Source of the DNA: Lepturacanthus savala | Taxonomy: Eukaryota > Chordata > Actinopteri > Scombriformes > Trichiuridae | Reading direction: 5' to 3' | Assembly (NCBI GenBank): GCA_030544235.1 | Contig: CM060463.1 | Coordinates: 23,182,190 to 23,246,189 of the forward strand | Length of the DNA: 64,000 nucleotides | In this document: positions 14,401-27,100 of the stretch, piece by piece | Layout: each line of letters opens with the position of its first letter | How positions within the stretch are numbered: position 1 is the first letter of the stretch | The notes under the pieces: generated by a model | Seen by the model: the letters and a program-made list of their open reading frames with translations, nothing else | Told to the model about the DNA's origin: nothing | The model's database searches: none | Position numbers and translations under genes: made by a program

Positions 14401-15317
14401 TTATAGCTTACCTGATGAGCAAAGAACATATCATTTACAATTTCCTCATCAATCACGGAGGTTTCATCCACCAAAGTGTTAACTTTCCTCCTAGACCGAC
14501 GTTCCTCAATCCATTTGAAAAGGAAGATGAAGCCATATACAGGGCTGAAAAATAAAATGAAGTAGAAATACTTTTACAGGCTGTTGCTAAAGTCCAAAAA
14601 AAGGACAGGAGACAGAATTCAAGCCTCATTCATAGACAGGTGTGAATTTTTACAGTTCCAATTACAAATTTAGACACACTTTCTCATTCATATGAATGGA
14701 ATGGTGTGTCCAAACATCTTATTTGTACTGTATTCACATCTCTATCTGCTCATCAGACACATTTAAAGTTACAGACCTTTGACACTTGCTTTGCAGATCA
14801 TATATTTCCTCTACTTGGACACCTTTGATTCCTGTGGAATGCACAACAAGAAAAGCATGGTTTCTTTTATATTTATATAGATACAAAATTCAAATGGTAG
14901 TTTTTTTGCAGTACTGGATCTTTTTTCCCCACATTGCAGCATTATGGAATGTTTCTTCGTAGGAAATACTCACCAAAATCTTCCACCAACAGAGTGAACA
15001 GTCCTGCAATTGCAAAACATTACATTTAGGATTCATAAAATGAAATGTTTCTTTCACAGTAACGTTGGTGGACTTTTGTAAAAATAATGAAGCGTGTAAC
15101 CGTCACGTTACAGAAGACAACACACTTTAAAATTCCGGGTCACCGTGTTTTTGATGTTCTGTTGCATTTAAGTTGCTTCGCGAGTTTAAAAAGTCAAGCT
15201 GCCTAAGAAGCTAAAGTGTCCTCCTGGCTTTATGTAAAAGCTAACGGGAGTTAGCTGTGCTGTCTGTCGAAATGTCTCACCTGGGTCACTCTCGAGCTCC
15301 AGCCAGCCTTTGTTCAT
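5448..15317 (-). CDS. bap1: BRCA1-associated protein 1, nuclear ubiquitin C-terminal hydrolase (17 exons)
   Basis: Deubiquitinase of the PR-DUB complex that, with ASXL partners, removes ubiquitin from histone H2A. Exons, high to low: 15317-15281, 15003-14974, 14831-14777, 14544-14412, 14003-13884, 12095-12034, 11850-11708, 11117-11039, 10947-10824, 10489-10348, 10261-10083, 9143-9013, 7997-7534, 7312-7077, 6899-6807, 6709-6637, 5581-5448. All junctions are GT-AG and phases agree, giving 744 residues (human 729). It starts MNKGWLELESDPG. The UCH catalytic set is intact and at human positions: Gln85 and Cys91 (HQLIPNSCATH), His169 (AFHFVSYVP), Asp184. The HCF-1-binding NHNY motif is at 359-362, then an acidic stretch, a Ser/Pro region, and the C-terminal domain with the basic nuclear-localisation tail RRKRSRPYKAKRQ. 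The exon at 7534 has two in-frame acceptors six bases apart. Introns hold several miniature elements. Confidence 0.96.
5744..6378. mobile_element. hAT-like non-autonomous DNA element
   Basis: Starts CAGGGTTCCTACAGG and ends CCTGTGGGAACCCTG, an imperfect terminal inverted repeat with the CAGGG ends seen in hAT-type miniature elements. No transposase frame inside. It lies in the last bap1 intron. No clear 8-bp target duplication is visible, so the superfamily is inferred from the ends. Confidence 0.6.
8098..9012. other. bap1 intron 12, no recognised element apart from a short repeat tail
   Basis: Lies between the exons ending at 7997 and 9013. The words near 8110-8150 (CAATTTCCC...GATCAATAAAGT) resemble a common teleost repeat tail. 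The remainder is AT-rich and without a supported feature. Confidence 0.3.
9490..9996. mobile_element. Degraded hAT-like miniature element (probable)
   Basis: The right part reads AATAATCATGATTATGATT and ends AAGCAGCCCTA; the complement resembles the GGGCTGC...GATTAT ends of a common fish hAT-type miniature element. The left end is only approximate. It sits in a bap1 intron just upstream (on the plus axis) of the exon at 10083. Confidence 0.4.
11268..11570. mobile_element. hAT-like miniature element
   Basis: Left end AGTGGTTTTCAAAGTGGGG and right end GTTTGAGAACCACTG form an imperfect inverted repeat matching the CAGTGGTTCTCAAA ends of hAT miniature elements. There is a run of Gs near 11336 and no coding capacity. 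It lies in the bap1 intron between exons at 11039 and 11708. No matching target duplication could be seen. Confidence 0.6.
13077..13279. mobile_element. Short hAT-like miniature element with degenerate 8-bp target duplication
   Basis: 203 bp, beginning CAGGGGTCTCCAACCC and ending GGGTTGGAGACGCCTG, an almost perfect terminal inverted repeat. Flanks are CGATGAGG (left) and CAATAAGG (right), a plausible 8-bp duplication with two mismatches, as expected for hAT. In a bap1 intron, directly next to a strong hairpin at 13019-13069. Confidence 0.7.
13433..13759. mobile_element. Tc1/mariner-like miniature element, copy 1
   Basis: Ends CACTACCGTTCAAAAGTTTG and CAAACTTTTGAACGGTAGTG are perfect inverted repeats that continue for about 26 bp. 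Length 327 bp and no transposase. The same family appears at 27144-27591 and, as a fragment, near 54160-54365. It carries an internal perfect palindrome at 13645-13683 that copy 2 lacks. Confidence 0.8.
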
Positions 15318-16190
15318 GTTTGCATTTGTGCGCAGTTGGCTGATATTTAAGATGTTTTCCAGTCCATGTCCGAACGGGAGGAAACAATCTTTCACGATAA
15401 CACTGATTCCATTCACGACACAACTGTGCAGAGCTCTAGATAGAGATAAACACAATAGACAGAATTGGCCGCCTACAACTACGTCATCAAGAAGCGACGA
15501 GTGACTTCCTGTAGTCCGCACTCGTTTCCTGTAGTCCGTACTCACTTCCTGTTGTCTGGAAAAGCAAATTAATAGAATGAATAAAGCTTTCCAACACCAA
15601 ACAAACAAATAATATACAATAAACAATCAATGAATAAAACCTAATATTTGTAAGTAACAGTGAACGAAACATAGATTCATAACATTATACATTATTAGTA
15701 GTACTAGTAGCAGTAGTAGTAGTATCACTAATGTATTACCGTGTGTGCGTGTGTTTGTGTGTGAGAGGGGGGGTACTTTATGTAATCATCAATATAAACT
15801 GATAGTCTAAAAGGAATCCGGGCTGTAATCACCAAATTCACATAATTTAGGATAAATAATTGACGCCATGTTAATTTTCCCGAAGTGTTTTTTTTACACT
15901 AATTCTTTTTTTTTTAAATCTAACGATTTTATTATGTGTCCGTTTCATTTCGCTGCCATTGTGAACCACCCACCCTGTACAGTGAATTTTGAAAAGTGCT
16001 TTATATACTTAGATTATTATTATTTTATAGAAATGTACAGGAGTGAATATTGTTATGAAACAACGAAAATAAGTACTGTTGTCTCTAAAAAATATCAATA
16101 TCTCTCTAAAATTCGAATCAATAAGTAATTTAGACTCCACGGTTTACAAACATTAACCTCTTTTTTTTTTTACAATTTGCTTAGTTGCCG
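15318..16190. promoter_or_regulatory. Head-to-head intergenic region of bap1 and rad54l2
   Basis: The bap1 start codon (15317, minus) and the first rad54l2 exon (ending 16388, plus) point away from one another with less than 1.1 kb between them. This is the arrangement of a bidirectional or closely paired promoter. The interval holds the three ETS-like repeats near bap1. Its middle (15700-16130) is AT-rich and shows no coding sequence. Confidence 0.5.
15501..15560 (-). promoter_or_regulatory. Triplicated 20-bp unit with ETS-like sites, bap1 upstream region
   Basis: Three consecutive 20-bp units (15501-15520, 15521-15540, 15541-15560) each contain TTCCTGT at the same offset, i.e. ACAGGAA on the minus strand, the core recognised by ETS/GABP factors. 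The units lie about 185-245 bp upstream of the bap1 start codon, in the short interval between bap1 and rad54l2. An ACGTCA CREB/ATF half-site-like word adjoins at 15481. Function is inferred. Confidence 0.5.
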
Positions 16191-16388
16191 GGCTTTTTTC
16201 ACACCCGGAACCTCGGACGGATTCACCTCTTTAGGGGACGGAGTTTATAGTCACACTGGGAAAATTATAGGCTACATTAGCACCATTTATCGGTTCATTT
16301 ACACAGCTACCGCGGGTATTATCTGATTGCTGGCTGTGTACGCCGACCGTGGGGCTTTTCTTGGAGAGGAGAGCGAAGACTCGCACAG
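16190..16388 (+). other. rad54l2: rad54l2 non-coding first exon (inferred)
   Basis: A strong donor CACAG|GTGAGCAG lies at 16388/16389 downstream of a GC-richer stretch that includes an ETS-like CCGGAA near 16204. The next exon opens at 18147 (TTATTAG|GGTTCC) and contains the start codon at 18198. The transcription start is a guess. Confidence 0.4.
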
Positions 16389-18197
16389 GTGAGCAGCTGC
16401 AAGAGCCGGATGTTTGTGTTAGCACAGAGTAATTCAGGCTAGCATTAGCTACGCGAGCGTTACACCTACACAGTATTAGATTGTTATCTTGAATCCAATG
16501 CGAACAAAGCCATCGGTTTAATAGGGAAAGCTCTTTTACTGACTGTCCGAGATACAATTATTCAGTCTGTTTTTCTTGACACCAGTGGACAATGGGCGTG
16601 AATTTGACGTTTGAAATTGCATTATTGCATTATTGTGTAATTAGCTAACTAGCATGTTGGTCTGCTGACTCAGCCAGGGAAACAATAGTAACGTTACCTG
16701 CTTTATGCATTTATTCATGCAGCTCAGTAGTCTTTCTAACTACAGATGCGTGATGCCAATGGTGCCTAGTAATAACAACACTATGACAGATTAGCTGCAG
16801 ATGTAGCTGCGTGCTACCTGCTAGCTGCTGCCTCCATCCTCGCCTCATATGCTGCTGGTGAAATAACTGGGTCATGTTATATGAAACCTAAACTATGACT
16901 CTAATACATTGTTTTCAGCGGTGCACAAGACTTTCATCCGTTCATCTATTGACTCAGATGTCTGTGTCTGAGCCTCTGATGTATACTTATGTAATATGTC
17001 ATGCTAATATCATTTGGTTATTAATTATAACATTTATTAGGATGTCAAGTTACTTTCTAAAAGACATGAAATGAATTTTAAAACATGTTGAGGGGGAAAA
17101 ACATAAATGAGAGAATTAGACAATTGAGACCCATTAAAGATGGAGAGGGAAAAGTAGAATAAATAAAATCAACCAAGTAAGTCTGAATGGTTATTGTAGA
17201 AGTGATCTAAAACCTGCCCTGTTGGTACATTGGCCATGAACACCCTGTATGGTGATGAGAATCTTCTCTGAGCTGAAGCTTCTTTATTCTACAGTGGTTT
17301 AGAGGTTTACTGGAAACCTGCCCTGTTAGATCACAAAAGGGAGTAACTAGCACAGTATACACCATGTTTAAATGTTTTGCTAGCAGACCCTAGGTTTGCT
17401 GCCTCAACCACAGCGCATCATTTAATGTACTCCAGCTATTTAGTACTGCACTTTTGAGGAATTTGAAGTAATTGTCAGAAACCTTTGTTTTGTTTAAATA
17501 TCGGTGAAGCGGAGACCAAGATATCCTGAATGTAGTTCCAAGTATTGATCAAGCTCCTTAAACCCACAGATTTCAAAATCCTAAGTTCCTTTAGGATGAG
17601 TGACCTCCCCATATCTTAACAAGAACCTCCAAGAATGTAGTCCTATCACGTAAATTCCCAAACAGCATTACTGATAGAACTGAATAAAATTTTCTGCACC
17701 TGGTCTTCAAAACTCTTGATGATATGTCCCAGGATTATACAGTATATCTGACATGCTCTCAGTCCATCAACCTAACACATTTCTCAGATTACATGAAAGA
17801 AATTTTGCCTTTGAATTATCAAAGTCCATTCAATATTTCTGTTTTTCCCCCTCTCCCCCCTGAATGTTGGTGTTTGTTAATGTGTGTTGTCTATCTATGG
17901 ATGTATATCTATGGTTTAACGTCCTCCGGTGTGCTCTAAAAATAAACTGCAACTTGAACTAAATCAAACAAGTAGTCTAGTAGCTTAATCAATTACTAAG
18001 TGAATGGAATATTATTCATTGACAATTTTTATAAACAATTAATTTCGCTCCTGTTAGACACATGCTGTTCTCAAAATTGTAAAATATCTTGGTCACCTAG
18101 CAGGCTGTAGCAATGTCGCTTAAAATGTTTTGTTATTTATTATTAGGGTTCCTCATGAAGGTGTGCAGGTAATACTTTGTGAGCCCCGTAAGACACC

Positions 18198-21100
18198 ATG
18201 TCTGATGAGGCCATTTCAGAAAGTGACCAGGAGCCCAGCCTTAACAGTGAAGAGGAGGACTTCGAAAATGAGGAAGAGGAGGACTTTGAGGACATGGAGG
18301 GAGACGAGGATGAAAATGATGGAGATGATGAGGAGGATGACAGTGTTGGTGAGTGTCTCTTATTCAAACGCCTCCAAGCATCTGTGAGTCAGAGATGAAA
18401 CATGTACTAGTGCATACGTGTCAGAGACTAGTTTGAGCTGGATTCAGTACTTTTCTTTTCTCTTTCATTTTTTGTTGTACTTCTTGGCACTTAAACATAT
18501 TCTTGTATCATCGACACGGTTTTCAAACCTTTTGAATTTAGCGTTGACTGAAATGCCGTCTCTTCTCTCTCTAGAGCGACCCACGAGCGCCCAGAGCCAG
18601 ACGGAAGCCACCCAGGACGGTGACGGGGAGTCCCCCTCGGCTACGTCCGGGGAGCTCTCCTCTGAGCCGTCGTCTCGTCCCACATCTCGCCCATCCTCCC
18701 GGGCTCCCTCTAGACCCGCCTCTCGCTCTCAGCCTCCGGCCAGCCCTGAGAACTCAAGCCAGAGCAAGCCGCCTTCCAGCAAAACAAAGAAACAAAAAAC
18801 CTCGAAATTAACCAAATCCTCAAAGTCTTCGAAAGTCTCCAAACCTTCCAAGCCATCTAAGCCTACGCATATGAGGAAGAATATCAGGTGCGTTAATCTG
18901 CTGAGTATAATGCATGATATACTTGCATGTTCGTCTATGACCTGACATTTTTTCTCTGCGCTCACAGAAAGCTGCTGAAAGATGATCAGCTGGAGGCCGG
19001 GACCAAGGCTGCACAACAGGAGGAAATGGAGAGGCTGAAACGTCTGGAGCAGCAGAGGAAAGACTTCCCTACGCCAGCTCCGAGTGTCCCAGACTCTCAA
19101 CTAGGTAATTTATCCTCTGTCATGTTTCTGTTTGGTGTCTTTTGCGGTGCTTTGGCTTCAATCCTGAATTTTCCACTTCCCTTCCCACCTCTTCCAACAG
19201 TGGATGCTGCTTCCATTCTAGGAGAAGTATCCCACCTGGTCCCAGCTCTCCTCAGCCATCAGGACGTGATCTGTCTGGACAGCAGCGGCGATGAAGACGA
19301 AGAAGCAGAGCCTAATCTACCTGCAATTGCCTTTAGAGACGGTAATGATGCTTGTTCTATTGCAATATGGTGCCGTTGTTTCCATGTTTTTGAACAAACT
19401 CTCATAGCGTTTACTCCATCGACGATGATGCAGATGTAATTGAGCTCAGTTCCGGGGATGAGGGCGCACTGCAGATAAGCAGCGAATCTGCCGACGAGGA
19501 CACAGAGGGTGCCGGCGGCACCGAAGAGAGCAGCGGCGCCCACATCAACGACGCTCTGAACCTGCCTGACGCCCAGGGTCAAGTGCTGGTTAATATCAAC
19601 CATCCCGCGGAGGACAAAGATGTTTATCTTGCACCTCAGCTGGCCAGGGCTGTCAAACCTCACCAGGTAAATGTAACCAGTAACTGAAAACAGACCCCCC
19701 CCCCTACTCAGTGTTTGTTCATTTTCTTACTCACAGTCCTCTCACAAACATCTCCTGGTCTCCTCTTCTCCCAGGTCGGAGGAATCCGGTTCCTCTACGA
19801 TAACCTCATTGAGTCTCTGGAGCGGTATAAGTCCAGCAGTGGCTTCGGTTGCATCCTCGCTCACAGCATGGGGCTGGGCAAGACACTGCAGGTCATTTCC
19901 TTCATTGACATCCTGCTGAGGAACACTGAGGCTCACACTGTGCTGGCCATTGTCCCTGTGAGTAATCTTTAAGTGGACATGCTGTGTCTGCAGGAATTGC
20001 AGGAATAATTAGTTTATTAAAACTCTCCTCTCATTGGCTCCATCACACCAGGTGAACACGCTTCAGAACTGGATGACCGAGTTTAACCTCTGGCTCCCGC
20101 CCCAGGAAGCCCTCCCCCCCGACACAGACCCCGCGTTCGTATTGGGCCGCACATTCAAAGTTCACATTCTCAACGATGAGCACAAGTACGTAGCACTGCG
20201 CGTGTTGTGTGTGTGTGTGAACAGGTTGTAGTGTTCATTGCATTGTTAATCATGAGAAATGTGTGTGTTTGTGTGTGTGCGTCGCGCAGAACAACGCTGG
20301 CCAGGGCCAAGGTTGTGGAGGACTGGTCCAGAGACGGAGGCGTGTTGCTCATGGGTTATGAGATGTACCGCCTGCTGTCCATGAAGAAGAGCTTCGTTAT
20401 GGGCAAGAAAAGGAAATCGAAGAAGCCTGCGGGGCCGATCATTATCGATCTGGATGAAGAAGACAGACAGCAAGAGCTCATGAAATGTGGGTACAAGTCG
20501 CTTTTACCAGATTTTCAAGATTATTAAGATATCATATTTTACACTTCTCCTAGCCTGGCTAACACCAGATTTCATCTCACTGCAGACCGAGATGAAATCT
20601 GTGAACCATCCGTTCATTTGTCTGTATTGGAGGTGTGGTTTATGAAAGCACAGCGCAGCTACATACTGTCTGTATGTAGCATATAGCCAATTATATCACA
20701 TATACCCTATGACGTACCCCATACCCAATGATGATGAAATAGTTTAGTACTAAAAGTTGCTATTTTTTCAAAATAAACTTGTGGGCTAAATTACTTTGAA
20801 CACTTTCTGCAGCTGCAGGTAAATTCCCGTCTGCAGCCATGTTGGACCCACAGTTATTGACCATGTCTGTATTTCGTCATCGTCTTGCTGCACCCTCCCA
20901 TTCTGTGATTGGCTCCCTAAATAAAGGGAAAATTAGCTCCTTGGTGTCCAGACTAAATTTCACAGGATGGGTATACCCAGGCTACACTATTTGTCTCGTC
21001 TTGTCTCGTCTTCTTCCGCTTATCCGTAATCGGGTCGCGGGGGCAGCAGCTTCAGCAGGGAAGCCCAGACTTCCCTCTCCCCAGCTACTTCCTCCAGCTC

Positions 21101-24100
21101 TTCCGGGGGGACCCCAAGGCGTTCCCAGACCACCCGAGAGACATAGTCTCTCCAGCGTGTCCTGGGTCTTCCCCGGGGCCGCCGCCCGGAGGGATGTGCC
21201 CGGAACACCTCACCAGGGAGGCGTCCAGGAGGCATCCTCACTAGATGCCCGAGCCACCTCAACTGGCTCCTCTCGATGTGGAGGAGCAGCGGTTCTACTC
21301 TGAGCTCCTCGCGGATGACCGAGCTTCTCACCCTATCTCTAAGGGAGAGCCCAGCCACCCGGTGAAGGAAACCCATTTCGGCCGCTTGTATTCGCGATCT
21401 CGTTCTTTCGGTCACTACCCAAAGCTCGTGACCATAGGTGAGGGTAGGAACGTAGACTGACTGGTAAATCAGGAGCTTCGCCTTTCGGCTCAGCTCCTTC
21501 TTCACCACGACGGACCGATGCAGGGCCCGCATCACTGCAGACGCCGCACCGATCCGCCGGTCAATCTCCCGCTCCATCCTCCCCCCACTCGTGAACAAGA
21601 CCCCGAGATACTTGAACTCCTCCACTTGAGGCAGGATCTCATCCCCGACCTGGAGTCGACACTCCACCCTTTTCCGGTCCAGAACCATGGCCTCGGATTT
21701 GGAGGTGCTGATCTTCATCCCAGCCGCTTCACACTCGGCTGCGGACTGCTCCAGTGAGAGCTGAAGGTCATGGCTCGATGAAGCCAACAGGACCAGATCG
21801 TCCGCAAATAGCAACGACCCAATCCTGAGGCCACCAAACCGCAGCCCCTCGACGCCCTGGCTGCGCCTAGAAATTCTGTCCATAAAAGTTATGAACAGAA
21901 TCGGTGACAAAGGGCAGCCCTGACGGAGTCCAACCCCCACTGGAAACAAGTTCGTCTTATTACCGGCAATGCGGACCAAGCTCTGGCACCGAGAGTACAG
22001 GGACCGGACAGCCCGTGTCAACGGGTCCGGGACCCCATACTCCCGGAGCACCCCCCACAGGACTGCCCGAGGGACACGGTCGAACGCCTTCTCCAGATCC
22101 ACAAAACACATGTAGACTGGTTGGGCGAACTCCCACGCACCCTCAAGCACCCTGCTAAGGGTATAGAGCTGGTCCACAGTTCCACGACCAGGACGAAAAC
22201 CACACTGCTCCTCCTGAATCCGAGGTTCGACTATCTTACGGACCCTCCTCTCCAGTACCCCCGAATAGACTTTCCCAGGGAGGCTGAGGAGTGTGATCCC
22301 TCTATAGTTGGAACACACCCTCTGGTCCCCCCTTTTATAAAGGGGAACCACCACCCCGGTTTGCCAGTCCAGAGGCACTGCCCCCGATGTCCACGCGATG
22401 TTGCAGAGACGTGTCAACCAAGACAGCCCTACAACATCCAGAGCCTTGAGGAACTCAGGGCGAATCTCATCCACCCCCGGGGCCTTGCCGCCGAGGAGCT
22501 TTTTGACTACCTCGGCGATCTCAGCCCCAGAGATAGGCGAGTCCACCACTGATCCCCCAGACTCTGCTTCTTCAACAGAAGACGTGCTGGTGGGATTGAG
22601 GAGGTCTTCGAAGTATTCCCCCCACCGATCCAGGACGTCCCGAGTCGAGGTCAGCAGCACCCCGTCTCCACTGAACACAGTGTCAACGGTGCGCCGCTTT
22701 CCCCTCCTGAGACGCCGAATGGTGGTCCAGAACTTCCTCGAAGCCGTTCGAAAGTCTTTCTCCATGGCCTCACCGAACTCCTCCCACGCCCGAGTTTTTG
22801 CCTCGGCAACCACCGAGGCTGCGATCCGCTTAGCACGCCGATACCCGTCAGCTGCTTCCGGAGACCCACAGGCCAAGAAGGTTCTGTAGGACTCCTTCTT
22901 CAGCTTGACGGCATCCCTTACCGCCGGTGTCCACCAGCGGGTTCGGGGATTGCCGCCACGACAGGCACCGACGACCTTACGGCCACAGCTCCGATCAGCC
23001 GCCTCAACAATAGAGGCGCGGAACAAGGTCCACTCGGACTCAATGTCCCCCGCCTCCCCCGGGACGTGGGTGAAGCTCTCCCGGAGGTGCGAGTTGAAGT
23101 TCCTTCTGACAGGAGATTCGTCCAGACGTTCCCAGCAAACCCTCACAGAACGTTTGGGTCTGCCAGGTCTGACCGGCCTCTTCCCCCACCATCGGAGCCA
23201 ACTCACTACCAGGTGGTGATCAGTTGACAGCTCCGCCCCTCTCTTCACCCGAGTGTCCAGGACATGAGGCCGCAAGTCCGACGACACGACAACAAAGTCG
23301 ATCATCGAACTGCGGCCAAGGGTGTCCTGGTGCCAAGTGCACATATGGACACCCCTATGCCTGAACATGGTGTTCGTTATGGACAATCCATGACGAGCAC
23401 AGAAGTCCAACAACGAAACACCATTCGGGTTCAGATCAGGGGGGCCGTTCCTCCCAATCACGCCTCTCCAGGTCACACTGTCATTGCCCACGTGAGCATT
23501 GAAGTCCCCCAGGAGGACGATGGAGTCCCCAGAAGGGGCGCCCTCCAGCACCCCATCCAAGGACTCCAAGAAGGGTGGGTACTCTGAACTGTCATTCGGC
23601 GCATAGGCACAAACGACAGTCAGGACCCGTCCCCCCACCCGAAGGCGGAGGGAGGCTACCCTCTCGTCCACCGGGGTGAACCCCAATGTAAAGGCACCGA
23701 GCCGGGGGGAAACAAGCATTCCCACCCCAGCTCTGCGCCTCTCACCGGGGGCAACTCCAGAGTGGTAGAGAATCCAACCCCTCTCGAGGAAACTGGTTCC
23801 GGAGCCCACACTGTGCGTCGAGGCGAGCCCGACTATATCTAGTCGGTATCTCTCAACCTCGCGCACCAGCTCAGGCTCCTTCCCCGCCAGAGAGGTGACG
23901 TTCCACGTCCCCAGAGCCAGTTTCTGCAGCCGGGGGTCGGACCGCCAGGGTCCCCGCCTCCGACTGCCGCCCAACTCTCTCCGCATCGTCCCCCTGTGGC
24001 CCCCCCCACGGGTGGTGAGTCCATGGGGAGGGGGGCCCACGTCGCCGCTTCGGGCTAAGCCCGGCCGGACCCCGTGGGCAAAGGCCCGGCCACCAGGCGC

Positions 24101-27100
24101 TCGCACCCGAGCCCCTCCCCCAGGCCTGGCTCCAGAGGGGGGCCCCGGTAACCCACACCCGGGCAGGGTTAACGCTGGCCCAATGTTCTTTCTCATCATC
24201 AGAGGGTTTTGAGCCGCTCTTCGTCTGGTCCCTCCCCCAGGACCTGATTGCCATGGGTGACCCTACCAGGGGCATAAGCCCCCGACAACATAGCTCCTGG
24301 GATCATTGGAACACGCAAACCCCTCCACCACGATAAGGTGGCAGCTCCAGGAGAGGCACTATTTGTCAACAATTTTAATATCTATGAAAAGAAATAATTA
24401 TGATTTTAAGTATCAAAAATCATCTTTATATAGTTTTACATCTCCTCTGATACTCTAGAAAGAACAGGCTGCTTTCTGTCTCATTAAAAAGCCTCTCCTC
24501 TGATTTGTGAGGGCGTTAGGCGGTTAGACTGTATACATCTGATGTCACGACTTCGCTAAAATCATGATGGTTCATTTAAGGCACAGTTTATGAATATGGG
24601 CAAATGCATACTTCTATAAAGATTGAGCTGTTTAAAACACTGGACAGTCTTGATATGCTGACTAACATCTAGGCATAATATTTAAAAGGAATTAAAATCT
24701 CACTTTCTATAATATGGGACCTTTTTAAGGGAAGCACAGGTCGAAGCCAGTGGCTCTTAAACTTTTTAATGTCAAAGACCCTTAAACGTAGAAAAGCAGA
24801 GCTCGGACCCCATCTGAGAAGTTTTTTGCTTTTAGATGTTTTATAACAGTAAGTGTAGGAAACCTGAGGCCAAAATTCAGTTTGTAATGGTTATACATTT
24901 TGTCATTGTGAAAATAAATGATTCCCCTTTTTTTCTGAGGATCCCGGGGGGTCCCAGGAGCCCACTTTGAGAACTACAGGTCTTGTACAGGTCTACAGCC
25001 TGTGTGGATTAGAGCTATGAATGCAAACACGTATTTGCGAACTATTTGTGTTATCTTTTTTTGGTTTTTTGTTCAGGTATAGAAAAGGCCATTGCCCGGC
25101 CCGGCCCAGATGTGGTGATCTGCGATGAGGGCCATCGCATCAAGAACTACCACGCCAGCACATCGCAGGCCCTCAAGAACATCCGCTCCCGGCGCCGAGT
25201 GGTCCTGACAGGATACCCGCTGCAGAACAACCTCATTGAATACTGGTGCATGGTGGACTTTGTCAGGCCCGACTTTCTAGGAACACGCCAGGAGTTCAGC
25301 AACATGTTCGAGCGGCCTATTCTAAACGGGCAGTGTATGGACAGCACGCCACAAGACGTGCGGCTGATGCGTTACCGCAGCCATGTCCTGCACAGCCTGC
25401 TGGAGGGTTTTGTCCAGAGGTGAGCTCGCAGTCGGGGGCTGGATTTAGAAACATTTGCTGAGCCTTACTTACTCATTCATGTTATTTATGGGTATTTATT
25501 TACAGACGTGGCCATGATGTGCTACAAGACCAGCTTCCCTCCAAGGAGGAGCATGTGATCTTGGTGCGGCTCTCTCCCATTCAGAGGGCGCTGTACACCG
25601 AGTTCATGAAACGCTTCCGAGAGGCAGGGAACAGCGGCTGGCTCGGTCTCAACCCACTCAAGGCCTTCTGTGTATGCTGCAAGGTGAGACTCCTTTTTAT
25701 TTAGTGATTTCATCCTTTTCCACAGAAACTATTTTCTATTGTTGCTGACTGTAAAAAAATATTTTCCTATTTTTTTTAAGTCTCTTATTCATTTCTTGAA
25801 TCCTCCAGATCTGGAATCACCCGGACGTCCTCTACGAAGCCTTGCAGAAAGAGAATCAGGCCAACGAGCACGACCTGGACCTGGATGACATCACTTCGAC
25901 CAATAACCAGCGCTGCCCGGCACCCGGCGCCGGTCTCAAAGCCAAAGTAGCAGAGTCGAGCAACAGCAAAGGCAACAACGCTATGTCAGGGCTCAATCCC
26001 TCGCAGGATAGAGCCAATCAAGTCATCACATATGAATGGGTATGATATGACAGCAGTCAATAAGCAAAAACCTTCCTTAACTTCTAAAAGTCAACAATTG
26101 TTTAACTTTTATTTTATGTTTTGAAAACCTTTGATCTAACCTATAGTTAAAACCTATATTTAAATCTTCACAAACTGAAATGTACTTTTTGTTTGGTACA
26201 ATCTTTGACATCATGTACATATAATTGGTTATATCTGTCCTCCAAAGACTCTTTGAGTTATAATTACAGGTTGTTGAGATGCCTTTTCCCTCCATTATTT
26301 GTCTCAGGCAAAGGACATAATGTCACACTACCAGTTAGGAGTTTTGGAAAACTCTGCCAAGATGGTGCTGCTCTTTTATTTGATCGAAGAGAGTGTGAGA
26401 AGAAAAGACAAGATTTTGGTCTTCAGGTAAGTCCTCTGTCCAGTGTGCAAAGCATAAAAAAGCAATCCGCCACTACAAAGTTGTCAATTTTATGAAGAGG
26501 AGTATTACAGTTAAAGTAACCCAGAGGAGTTTATTTTGGTTATGAAAGGCTCATTTTATAGTGGGTGAGTCTATATTATCCACACTTGTTTATGTGTCCA
26601 TTTTCGAAGAATGTTCTTTCTTCTATGTAGTTTATTTTTAGATTATTATTTCATGGCCGGGTCAGTCAGAACTTCCTTGGATCAACAAAATGATTTACTC
26701 CAGTAGCCTACGCCGCCGACAACGGACAGCGTGAGCAGCAGGTATCCAGTGACAGATGAAGACAGAGATGGAGAGAAAAAGAACAAAACAAAAATTGAGC
26801 AAGCCAAAAGTCAGATACACAAAGAAATTAAACAAGAATCCACCTCATGGTGGTCTTACAGCAACAAAAAGGATTTTAAAAATTTAAGGTTTGCAACAGG
26901 AAGGCTCATGGGAAATGTGGTCTTTTTGTGTAGAAAATACTTCAACTTCTGTACTGTGAATGAATCTGTTTTTTTTGCAGAAAATTCAGACTATAGCTAA
27001 TCTTTCATATCTATGACTACATTTTAACTGTGACTAAAACAATAGGACTAAAATTGGACTTTTTATATTAATTTCATGTAACCAACTAGGTCCAAATTAG

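Noticed and set aside
18143..18367. Ser-rich minus-strand frame
   Set aside because: It is the complement of the Glu/Asp-rich first coding exon of rad54l2, where GAG/GAT codons read as Ser on the other strand.
21245..24212. Many plus-strand frames across the LINE
   Set aside because: All lie opposite the 1059-codon reverse transcriptase frame and reflect its high GC content.
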